From Spisula solida (lineage: Eukaryota; Mollusca; Bivalvia; Venerida; Mactridae), in assembly GCA_947247005.1 (NCBI GenBank), contig OX365949.1:20029130-20093129 (forward strand): a DNA stretch of 64,000 bases, read 5' to 3'. The translations under genes and the position numbers were made by a program. Below are positions 37,301 through 46,000 of this stretch, one piece after another. The notes under the pieces were generated by a model. That model worked only from the letters and a program-made list of their open reading frames with translations. It did no database searches and was not told the DNA's origin. Each line of letters opens with the position of its first letter. Positions within the stretch are counted from its first letter, which is position 1.

Positions 37301-38518
37301 AAAATCATGGCCTCCAGGGGCGGGACTAATTTCAACTATATAGCTATATAAAAAACTTCAAAAATCTTTTTCTCAGAAACTACTTGTCCGATTTCAATAT
37401 AATTCCTTATGAATGTTTCTTGGCTGACCTTCTAGCAAATTCCTAATTTAAATCTTGATGGTTCAAAAAACATGGCCACGAGAGGTGGGGCTAGTTTTCA
37501 TTATATGGCTACATAGAATTTTTTTAAAATCTTCTTTGTAGAAACTGCTGGCCTGATTTCAATATAACTAGACAGGAATGTTCCTTGAGAGACCCTCTAC
37601 CAATTTCCTAATTTGTTTTTTGATTTGTTAAAAAATAATGGCTGCCAGAGGTGGGCTTGAACATGTTCACACATAGGTAGACATGGTACTCAGGTGAGCG
37701 ATCTCGGGCCATCATAGCCCGCTTGTTTTTGTTACTGTCCTTAAAACTTATAATAATTATATTGAACTACTGACCTATATTTACAGGTTATGGGAGAATC
37801 TTATGATTCTATAGGGAGTCGAGTAATGAGACATTTCCGTCATTATATCAACGGTTCACATCATATCTGGCTGAAAGGAGATTTCATAGACCCTACAATG
37901 CCATTTATAGAGAAACCATTTATGTCTGAAAAACTTAGTTCTGCAAAAGCGGAAAATTTGAAAGTAAATAATGAGGTTGAACTTGCAGACAAAAACAGTT
38001 TAGATAAATCAGACGATTACAATGCTGCTGAAAATGAACTGACTGATTCGCTTGTTCAAAAAGATTCCTTACCCAACCCGATCAAAAATCAGAAGTTGAT
38101 TCCATCCCTACCAGATATTATAGACAGTAATACATCTAGCACAGTGAAAGCAGCTGTAGAGAATGGTGTAAGTGACTCAGGACACAAAGACGAAGAAGCT
38201 GAAGTTGATGACACAGATGAAACAGATAAAATCAGTTATGCAGGGGGAGAAATTATCGATATACGTCCGATTATTGCTGCAAACAGAAAGCGACATGCTA
38301 GTAATTCTATTGGATTGGATCCGACTAAAGTGAATGGAAATCTTGCAAAGAGGAACAAACAATGTATACAAAGTCATGAAACTTGTAAAGATGTGGCCGA
38401 ATATTGTGCTACAGGTGGAGTGAAAGCTTCTGATGACAAATGTGAAACGCTGCGGGTGGTTTTAAATCAGCGTACGGCTTATTACCGTTCTTTGGCAGAA
38501 GTTGTAAATATTTGCTGA
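25206..38518 (+). CDS. Tandem-SAM plus retropepsin-like aspartyl protease gene (5 exons)
   Basis: I assembled five exons whose splice phases all agree, giving a 1536-base CDS (511 residues): 25206-25374, 32542-32742, 33819-34082, 35348-35517 and 37787-38518. Residues 1-57 and about 58-123 are two SAM domains, one per exon, which suggests oligomerisation or scaffold binding. Residues 124-180 are a Ser/Thr-rich linker with a duplicated QLPSFVTS. About 185-310 is a retropepsin-like fold: strand YDFLMLDATVIS, active-site FMVDSGSDVVTL (D216-S217-G218), a glycine-rich flap-like GVHGS, and a second conserved block YDSIGSRVMRHF. The C-terminal ~200 residues are acidic and low complexity with basic KRH/KRNK clusters. 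Retropepsins act as homodimers, and paired SAM domains could supply dimerisation; this is inference. It looks like a host gene because it is multi-exonic and open throughout. Introns hold many repeat elements, all sense. I do not recognise a named orthologue. Confidence 0.8.
25375..28734. other. Intron 1, first part: no gene seen
   Basis: AT-rich intron. A short tgattgatatat microsatellite is at about 27171-27205. A 60-codon frame at 25529-25711 has no splice-compatible role, because exons 1 and 2 already join in phase. Confidence 0.45.
28735..28758 (+). repeat. Hairpin head acctgc...gcaggt (element E)
   Basis: acctgc-gagcttgagcga-gcaggt contains the inner palindrome gcttgagc. It resembles the 5' heads of the other elements, but the rest of this element is not resolved. 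It may extend toward 29270. Confidence 0.5.
29437..30750 (+). mobile_element. Family B tandem-repeat element (158-bp units)
   Basis: After ttggttttt comes the hairpin tgtcgcc-tgaaaa-ggcgaca, then a GC-rich ggcggcggtggcggcggcgt block. Units starting cttgtccgg lie at 29502, 29660, 29818, 29976, 30134 and 30292 (exactly 158 bp apart each time), then 30448 and about 30607. The first five units are nearly identical and the last three progressively diverged. The 3' end has tcaggcgacac (30718-30728), an exact inverse of gtgtcgcctga (29437-29447), followed by hairpin gcga-c-tcgc and ggagctttt. Confidence 0.9.
31100..31800 (+). mobile_element. Family G tandem-repeat element (~160-bp units)
   Basis: Units marked by ttttcatctgatc.tcttcaa and aacttggtgacaatgtt recur at about 31276, 31437 and 31597, with a partial earlier unit near 31153. 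The element ends in ttggctcttgtt (to about 31799), the same terminal phrase as families A and D. The 5' end is not clearly defined. Confidence 0.7.
32100..32541. other. Intron 1, end: unresolved repeat-like sequence
   Basis: Contains taatccgcctgg and aataatcacctcgagg type phrases that look repetitive. No gene seen. Confidence 0.3.
32542..32742 (+). CDS. Exon 2 (SAM domain 2)
   Basis: Acceptor ttctatttcag ending at 32541. It reads LHYQPSIEFVLYEWLRSKGL, HYFVSFVQSELIDLVDIGHL and ends LPGHKRRLERA, a second SAM domain. Donor G|gtatgag. Phase 1 in and phase 1 out, so the exon is symmetrical and could be skipped without frameshift. Confidence 0.85.
33450..33750 (+). mobile_element. Family F element, copy 1
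   Basis: Opens agtcccctaccg, then a T-run and ccctatgtccgtctgtc. The body shares aagctaggtttatgaaactt, gatagggggcaataagggga and gttgctatgg.aacagaa with the copy at 35080. It lacks the cggtaggggact end that copy 2 has. Confidence 0.75.
33819..34082 (+). CDS. Exon 3 (linker and first protease strand)
   Basis: Acceptor tactcttcag ending at 33818, donor ATAG|gtatgt. It encodes a Lys/Ser-rich linker with a 27-base internal duplication (QLPSFVTSG QLPSFVTSS) and then KYDFLMLDATVIS, the strand that precedes a retropepsin active site. Also phase 1/phase 1. Confidence 0.8.
34557..34800 (+). mobile_element. Family C short hairpin-headed element
   Basis: Opens with the hairpin tataccccc (34557-34565) / gggggtata (34583-34591), then cttgtctgtctgtccgtctg. 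There is a single internal unit, and it ends cggcaggggtata, a small hairpin gcc-gaat-ggc, and gacagctctagtt. Same architecture as family A with only one unit. Confidence 0.7.
35080..35336 (+). mobile_element. Family F element, copy 2
   Basis: Body matches copy 1 at 33450. The 3' end carries cggtaggggact, inverse of the family's 5' agtcccctaccg, and a tail attgcttgcaattcttaatg through ~35336. That tail sits immediately before the exon 4 acceptor. Confidence 0.75.
35348..35517 (+). CDS. Exon 4 (retropepsin active site)
   Basis: Acceptor gatttcag ending at 35347, donor GAG|gtgagt. It encodes FMVDSGSDVVTLRQEVLDTM, the D-S-G signature, then GVHGSKVKNLYKAYILVGNQ. A family F repeat copy ends only about 11 bases before the exon. 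Confidence 0.85.
35935..37001 (+). mobile_element. Family D tandem-repeat element
   Basis: After aattttt, a nested hairpin agcttacc...ggtgagct encloses the perfect gagcac-gaa-gtgctc. A gtccggcgtccggcgtcgtc block follows, then roughly 160-168-bp units ('cttc.tctgaaaccaca' at about 36183 and 36349) and a diverged end. The 3' terminus is tcaggtgagcgatc, hairpin agggcc-ttctg-ggccct, then cttgtt. Confidence 0.85.
37170..37727 (+). mobile_element. Family D-related element, 5'-truncated (165-bp units)
   Basis: Three units start ctttttctc.gaaactacttg at 37201, 37366 and 37531 (165-bp spacing). The 3' end is ctcaggtgagcgatc, hairpin cgggc-catcata-gcccg, then cttgtt. No 5' hairpin found. Confidence 0.8.
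37787..38518 (+). CDS. Exon 5 (end of protease domain and C-terminal tail)
   Basis: Acceptor tatatttacag ending at 37786; terminal exon with TGA at 38516-38518. It begins VMGESYDSIGSRVMRHF, continues HHIWLKGDF, and then an acidic tail rich in D, E, K, S and N (e.g. DEEAEVDDTDETDKISYAGG) with basic patches. Confidence 0.85.
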   Translation, partial: VMGESYDSIGSRVMRHFRHYINGSHHIWLKGDFIDPTMPFIEKPFMSEKLSSAKAENLKVNNEVELADKNSLDKSDDYNAAENELTDSLVQKDSLPNPIKNQKLIPSLPDIIDSNTSSTVKAAVENGVSDSGHKDEEAEVDDTDETDKISYAGGEIIDIRPIIAANRKRHASNSIGLDPTKVNGNLAKRNKQCIQSHETCKDVAEYCATGGVKASDDKCETLRVVLNQRTAYYRSLAEVVNIC

Positions 38519-38699
38519 GGATCATGAAATTATTTTACATATTTGTTTAGTAAGTTTTTATTATAAGATATTTATTGTTATGCAATAATTTGTATTTTTC
38601 ATATATTTTCAGTAGAGTGATAGCATTTATTCCTGAATTTTATCTGTGTTTTTAGTTACAAAAATGTGTCAGCTCTGGTGATCTCAGTCAGTGGTTTCC

Positions 38700-39240
38700 T
38701 ACACTGGGATTGGTCTGTATCAGGACTCATACTGGTCTCTGTCAGAACTCGTACTGCTCTATGTTAATTAATATGGTTGTACTGATCTCTTTCGGGACTT
38801 ACTGGTATCTGTCATGACTCTTACTGGTCTCTGTCATGACTCTTACTGGTCTCTGTCAGGACTCTTACTGGTCTCTGTCAGGACTCTTACTGGTCTCTGT
38901 CAGGACTCTTACTGGTATCTGTCATGACTCTTACTGGTCTCTGTCAAGACTTTTACTGGTCTCTGTCAGGACTCTTACTGGTCTCTGTCAGGACTCTTAC
39001 TGGTCTCTGTCGGGACTCATACATACTTCTCTTTGTCGGGACTATTACTGGTCTTTGTCATGACTCTTACTAGTCTCTGTCGGGACTCATACTGGTCTCT
39101 GTCGGGACTCATTCTGGTCTCTGTCGGGACTCATTCTGGTCTCTGTCGGGACTCATACTGGTCTCTGTCGGGACTCATACTGGTCGCTGTCGGGACTATT
39201 ACTGGTCTCTGTCGGGACTCATACTGGTCTCTCTATTAGG
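38700..39240. repeat. 22-bp minisatellite in the 3' flank/UTR of the SAM-protease gene
   Basis: About 24 copies of a 22-base unit (actggtctctgtcaggactc plus tt), with two variant blocks (tcagg/tcatg, then tcggg). It keeps two artefactual frames open. Confidence 0.95.
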
Positions 39241-39338
39241 ACTGTGTTCATTGCTCAGTTTACCTCTTACGTTAAGAGAAACTGTTTAGGATATATATTG
39301 TGTTCATGATTTATTTGTGTGCTGATGTTTTGACTATG

Positions 39339-39344
39339 AAATAA
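39339..39344 (+). promoter_or_regulatory. Possible poly(A) signal of SAM-protease gene
   Basis: AATAAA about 820 bases past the stop, after the minisatellite. If used, the minisatellite would be transcribed in the 3' UTR. Confidence 0.35.
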
Positions 39345-40098
39345 ACAATTTATTATAACACCATGTGTCTATTACTATATCATCACATCTTATAAACCAC
39401 ATGTGTTTGTTGTAGTCACCAATGTCACGATGCTAGGTTAATGTAACATTTAACTACCTTGACTAATCAAAGGTAAAAATATCAAAACAAAGGGAGGCAA
39501 TTTGTACGGCTTATTGTACTAAATCTATAAGCAAACCATCGGTTACTTCCCTTAGATAAATACTAGATTTGTACATAAATGTATTCAATATCCTCTAATA
39601 TAGAGGGAATTAAAGTGTTGAAGTTGAAGTTAAAGGTGCATTCATGAATTTGAACTGAATATGGTACATTGTGTGGATAATTATGTATAGTCAGTACACA
39701 GTTTAATCAGAATGTATGTGGTACATTTATTTGACATAAATAAATTTGAAAGTTATGTTGACATTTGCCACCCGACTGTGGTATGTTACTCCTTAGATCT
39801 TCATAGATGACATGAACTTGCAGTCGTGCTCATTTGTTCATGCAAAGATCTAAGATCTCTGCTTCATGATGTCGAATTCTGTGTAGATCATGTGACCAAG
39901 TCCTCTAAACTTGAATATATATACTACTCAAATTAATAAATTATTAATAAACTATTCTGTCTTGCTATACCAGGTTTGGGCTATAGTTTTGAAAAAACAT
40001 TTAAAAATGAAGAAATTAACACCCATGGTCTAAGCGTAGGTACCTTTAAAGCATTGAAGTTCCTGATCTGTGTGTGTACCTTTTAATATTAACATTCC

Positions 40099-40360
40099 TG
40101 GGCTGGTATTCACAAAGCATCTTAAGTGAAAACTTAAATATTTTGACTTAAGTTGAAAATTTGTACAGTTCATATGTCCACCAATTTGAAGAACAATCCA
40201 TGTTTTCTAAGTGATTATAGTAGCTGTTTACATAATGCTTCAAAACTATGTAAAATATCAATCATCTTGATTTCCTTGCTTAGCCGATTCACTTTAGAAA
40301 ATTTCAACATTTTAAGAAATTTCTAAGTTTTCTGCTAAGATGCTTTGTGAATACCACCCC
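40099..40360. mobile_element. MITE nested in minisatellite
   Basis: TIRs ggtattcacaaagcatctta and its inverse taagatgctttgtgaatacc, ~260 bp apart, inside the repeat array. CCTG is present at both flanks (short possible target duplication). Confidence 0.8.
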
Positions 40361-40874
40361 TGATCTCTGGGAGACCCTTTAAAACCATATGTGTTGGGAC
40401 ACCTTTAAAGATATGATAAATTAATCAAGATTTGTATACATTTTAATACATTTAATACATTTACGTTCTTGATCGGTCTGGTTACCTTTAAAACATTTGT
40501 ATGGGTAACTTTATATTATCGACTTTCCTGATGAGTGTGGGATACCTTTAAAATGATAACTTTCCTGGTCAGTGTGGGTGTACCTTTAAACGTTGACATT
40601 CCTGATCTGTGTGGGTACCTTTAAAATGATAACTTTCCTGACCAGTGTGGGTGTACCTTTAAAACAATGACGTTCATGATCTGTGTGGGTGTACCTTTAA
40701 AATGATAACTTTCCTGATCTGTGTGGGTGTACCTTTAAAACAATGACGTTGGGTGAACTCTAAATAAATGACGTTCCTGGTCAGTGTGGGATATCTTTAA
40801 ACATTGACTTGCCTGATCAGTGTGGGTACCTTTAAACATTGACTTTTCTTATCTGCATGTGTCGGTGCCTTTAA

Positions 40875-41407
40875 AGGTACTGCCTCACGTATTGGTGTAT
40901 TGCAAAAATAAAATTGTCAAATATTCGCGTAATTTTGGTATAGTTAGCTGTATATCCCATAAACAACCACACTGACATCCAAAATAACTATCGAAACTTC
41001 GGCATTTTGTTGTTATTTAGTATGTTTACATCAAAAAAATTCTATAGTGTATTAATACCCTATATAATTAACACTACCATTACTTAAATTGCCTGAAATT
41101 TGTTCGCATTTGATGAAAACGAATTTAAAAACGAACCAAATACCTCACTGATGTTTATGCTGTAGATTGGTGATGTTACAGTTCGATCACGTGTGAATTA
41201 CAGAATTCACAAAGCATGTTGGAAGGAAACTAAGCGCTTTTTTTCAAGAAAAAAAGCTCAGTGGGCGATATCGAGAGTGATTTAATTTGCTTATTTGCAC
41301 CAAATCCGTCAAAAAGCAACTACCAGAGGCTTTCTATTACATCAATACTTGGTTAGGTTGGAAAATGACGATAAACAATTTTTAAGCCCAATTGATGAGG
41401 CAGCACC
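40875..41407. mobile_element. TTAA-flanked MITE (piggyBac/Kolobok-type)
   Basis: TTAA at 40871-40874 and at 41408-41411 flanks an element whose ends are ggtactgcctca and tgaggcagcacc, inverse copies with one mismatch. TTAA target duplication is typical of piggyBac and Kolobok elements. The interior is non-coding and inserted in the minisatellite. Confidence 0.75.
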
Positions 41408-41570
41408 TTAAAACATTGACTTTCTTGATCTGTGGGTACCTTTAAACATTAACCTTTCTGATCTGTGTTGTCGCTACATTAAAACATTTTAATATAGACC
41501 TAAACCAAATATGTGTGATATGTGATGCTACCTTTAAAATATTGACTATGTTCTAGATGTTTGGGTTGCT

Positions 41571-42617
41571 ATTGAACGAGGTCAACTAGCAAGATAACAT
41601 GCCCAATGTCTATATTGATCATGCACAGTTAGTACAAGTTCATGTAATAAACCAATCTGGGACGATGAAACAGGTTCAGTTTAATATAATAACACGTAAA
41701 ATTTCAATCTCTTAAGTGAATGTAGCATTTATTGTAATGTTACGATGAAGCTGCCTGGAATAATTGTATAGAGTTGGGAATCATCATCGCGCGGAAACTA
41801 ACTTGAAAACGTTATAGATAAACAGTACCGAACCACTAATAAGACCGGTGGTCTGAATTGCGATTTGGCTAGTCCTGTAAAGTAAACGCTGGCGTTGCCT
41901 GGAGATACATGGTGATCCATTAATTCCGCACATTAGTTAATGCCTATAACTATTTCTTTACTTAAACGTATAAATTTGGAGTTGTTGAAAAAGTAATAAA
42001 TACAAATTTCTGCTGAAATGAAAAAAAAATATTTGGGAATGTGCCGTCAAAGTGACGTTACGATGTCACTGATGATGTCATAAAATTGAGTATTTTCAAG
42101 ACGTCTGAAACTCTCGCTCACTAGAAGACAATACAATAAAAGTTGCTCGAATACATGATGGGAACCCTCTCATACATGTAGATTGGTGTACCACTCAACG
42201 GTATTACAAAATGTACAAGTATGTTTAATGGAGAAAACACTAATAACGTATACACAATTAACAATAATTTTATTCAATAGAAATCATTTAAAAAATTTCG
42301 AGAACATACAGACTATGCCTACATTCAAACATGTGGTAATTGTCACCTGAAATAATGAACCACTTCGGCAGCCAATATAGACCAATAGTATTCAATCCAA
42401 AGACCTAAATATGTAGGCTGTATTTAGATATTTGATTAAATCCAACTAAACAATGTTTATATAAAAAATACCCGAATTAAGCAGTGTTTTACGTACATTA
42501 CATGCATACGTGAACTGGCTGCTAAAGATTGGGCCTTATCTCTGGAACAATGTCAATTTGAACTAAAGCCCTAGCAACCGCTGTAATTAAACTGTATAAA
42601 TAGTATGATGTGTGTAC
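41571..42617. other. Intergenic, no gene seen
   Basis: AT-rich, no supported feature. Confidence 0.4.
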
Positions 42618-42737
42618 CACAGGTAACTGTATCATTGATTAAGAGAGAACCAAAAGTGTTTTTTTAAATTTATATATTCATAAATTTTACAAAAAAAAAA
42701 TATTTTTAAATCTTAATCAGTGATACAGTTACCTGTG
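42618..42737. mobile_element. hAT-type MITE, ~120 bp palindromic
   Basis: Ends cacaggtaactgtatcattg and its inverse aatg-variant tgatacagttacctgtg. Flanking octamers gtgtgtac and gtttgtac match at 7 of 8 positions, consistent with an 8-bp hAT target duplication. Same terminal sequence as the element at 48426. Confidence 0.75.
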
Positions 42738-42839
42738 GTTTGTACTAGTGCACAATGTAATGGTTTTATAAAGTGATGGAGTGAACATTTTTAGGCACTA
42801 ACTGTTCGTGCATATTTATAAGATTTAATCACAGATAAA

Positions 42840-43084
42840 TCATTCTTCAAGACCATAATCATAATCTACATTTTTGTTCTTGATCATTTCAATGTACTTT
42901 TGTAAAAAATCTAACGGGGTCGATGTTTCCTTGACAGCAGGTACGGTCATCATGACTTTTAACCAGGTAGTAAACAGCGGGAATCTAGCAGCGTCCAACG
43001 CCACTTCCGGGATGCATTTTCCAAGAAGGCCTGCACGCTCCAAATGTGGCCATAGTAACACATCAATCATCCCCATTTTTTGTC
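42840..43084 (-). CDS. GSTO: GSTO exon 5
   Basis: Acceptor acattttcag. Encodes QKMGMIDVLLWPHLERAGLL to the TGA at 42842-42840. Confidence 0.9.
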
Positions 43085-46000
43085 CTGAAAATGTATCAAT
43101 AAATAATATTACAATAAGTAGATTCATACTAACCTAGCGTATACATACAGGGTGATCCAAAAAACACGTGCCACAAACAATACTAAGTAACTTTGCGAAT
43201 TTTGGTAGTATAGTTTTTGTCTACGGGCGTGTACAGTGACGTCATTCAGAACTTCCCACGTCGATTTATGCTGTTTGTGGAAATACGTGGTGGTCATTTC
43301 GCACATCACTTGAAAAGTTGTTTGTTAAACCTACGGTTAAAAGTTTTGTTTGACAAAATATTAGATCTTCATGTATTTGCTTTAGTTATGTAAAGTTAAA
43401 ATTTGAATTTTTCAAACAGTATTTTGTTAGTCACCCTGTATGAATGTTTTAGCAAAGACATTAGAAAATGGTATCTGTTGGCCCTGGTTTTAGTAATTGG
43501 AACAGTATCGTATAAGCAGATATTTCCACGGGTCAGACATTAAAATGGCGTTTTATATTTTAACCACGAAGACACATACAGTAGTCTCAATAAAGTCGAC
43601 TCCGTTATTTTATAACATACCTAAGAAATTACAAATTGTATCTAGCCTTATTATATAACAAAATACTGGGTTTTGACATTCTTATTATTCAATCTATTCG
43701 CTCAAAACATTGAGGACGTCAACACTGTATGTCTTCGGTCTGTGATTTTATCTCCCGCAAGGTGCGGTCAATATTAACCTACCCTGGTATCTTAACATTT
43801 TCAGAACATTTTAAGACAACCATGTCCGCAACGTCATGCGATGGATAACATTCAAGTACGTAAAGATCACCTACCGCCGAAGAATGGAGTATTTCTTGCT
43901 TTAAGTTCCTTTTCTACGGTGTCCAAACCGTTCAGCAATACAGGCGCCGCTTCAATGTTCGCACCCCCAGACAGGAATATCTTGTAGAAAGGACCAACAA
44001 CCTGCAGCCAAAAAACATTATTAAAGGATTACATTTCACCTTCATAATGTTTTTACGGATAGATATTTTACATGAGACAAGTTTTCTAGACATTGTATTC
44101 AAGGAACATATTTTTCTGCGTCATAATTTCAATGAACATATTTTACACGAGTCTTGTTTTCAGAAACATACTTTACCCGAGTCATTTTTTCAAGGAATAT
44201 ACTTTACCTGAGTCATCTTTTCAAGGAACATATTTTACCTGGGTCATGCATTTAAGGAAACTATTTCAAGGAACATATTTTATCCGGGTCATGTTTTCAA
44301 AGAACATACTTTATCCGCGTCATATCATGTTTCAAGGAACACATGTTTTATTAAGGGACATATTTGACCTGAGCTACTTTTTCAAGGAACATATTTTACC
44401 TGAGTCATGTTTTCAAGGAACATGCGATCTTTAGCTTGCTGTAGTGGGTCATCGGGTGTGAGTTTATTTTCCGGGCACGTGACATCCAGATAATCGTTGA
44501 CGATTGAAGAGTCATAGACAATAAGCTCATCTTTTTGAATTGCTGGTACCTTGCCTAACGGAGTTATCTTCTCCAAATACCATTCTGGCTTTTTGGACAA
44601 GTTGATATTTACAGTTTCGTGCCTGTAACCAATAACAAGCTTATTGAATTGAGTTATTTTAAAAGTACCGATTGTTGAATCGTCAAAACACCATGACTAC
44701 ATCTTTTACGATTTATTTGGTAGTTCACATCGAAAAAAAATTGTAAATACTAGCCGTTAGTAAGTTTTGGAACATTTTATTGAAATCATTTGCAAATAAG
44801 TTGTAAAAACTTGTTCCACACAAGACCAACACATGATTATATAGTTGTTTTACTCATTGGCACCTTGTTTCAAATTATTTGAGTGTCCTATCTGAGTGTA
44901 CCCTACATATATAGGGCATAGGCACATGTCATGGTTTCAAATTATCTGAGTGTACTATCGGAGTGTACACTACATATATAGGGTACACTTATATAGTACA
45001 CTCAGATAATTTGAAACCATGTGCCTGTGATTATACTAAAGAATAACAAAATAGTCTAGATCTAATCCATTTGTGCAGAATTGCAAGGGATGGTCAAAAT
45101 TAGCAGTAAAGTCAAATGTCAAATTCAAGGGTTAGATAAAACGTCTGCAGTATATTGACTTACTTTATATTCTTGTGAGCCAGTAATATCCGTGTACGTT
45201 GTGCGTAAGGACACATTCTCATACTGTATAACCGTAGCACTCCCGCTTCCAGGGGAGGGAACTCACTACCTGTAAACATATGATAGACTATAGTCCAGTC
45301 AGGATAAAAATCCAGTCGAGTCCACTATAACGGTGTAAAACCAATTATGTTTAGGCTTATACTGTACAAATAACTATAATTTCAATGCGAAACTAACAAA
45401 CTAAACTTCGCTCTTCCTGTTTAGACAATGGTTGTGATATTTTGCGTACACATAAACTGTAACGTCACTGTCACAATATCCTAACTGGACTATACTATAC
45501 TTCGCGCTACCTGTTTATTCAATGGTTGTGATTTTTTGCGTACACATAAACTGTAACGTCACTGTCACAATACCCTAACTGGACTATACCATAATAGATT
45601 CTCATCACAATAAAATTATATCGTAACTTTAAATCCAGATGTTTGACCAAATGGAGTTTGTTGGTGTTATTTGATTCGCCTTGATATTCTAGTAAAGGCC
45701 TACTAACTCTGTGCGTAGCTCTAGCATGATCTCTCGACACCTTAAGGGAGTAGAGTCTAATCTTTAGTGAGATAGTACATTTTCGTTAAAAAGCGTTTTT
45801 TTGTCTTCAAATTAAAGTTGTTGAATAAAATAAGCATTGTATTATGAGGTACTACATGTACACTTGAAGTTCAACCCATAATAAATATTGATAAAGTGAA
45901 TTTATTGAAGCATGACAGCATTTTTTTGCAAATCTTACTCGTTCACAAACAAAGTCAACATGGTATTAAGAGTCAAAGTTTGTTGTCGGGGACATAGCCA

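Larger units (their letters stand above)
40020..41570. repeat. Degenerate minisatellite (acctttaaa...cctgatctgtgtggg)
   Basis: Irregular units of roughly 35-40 bp built from 'cctgatctgtgtgggtacc' and 'tttaaaacattgac'. Two MITEs interrupt it (40099-40360 and 40875-41407), and the repeat resumes after each. Confidence 0.8.

Noticed and set aside
38836..39239. Two plus-strand frames of 68-75 codons with repeating TLTGLCQDSYWSLS
   Set aside because: They are produced by the 22-bp minisatellite being free of stops, not by coding selection.
44093..44434. 113-codon plus-strand frame with repeated FxxxILYPS
   Set aside because: It is the antisense of the GSTO donor-derived minisatellite.
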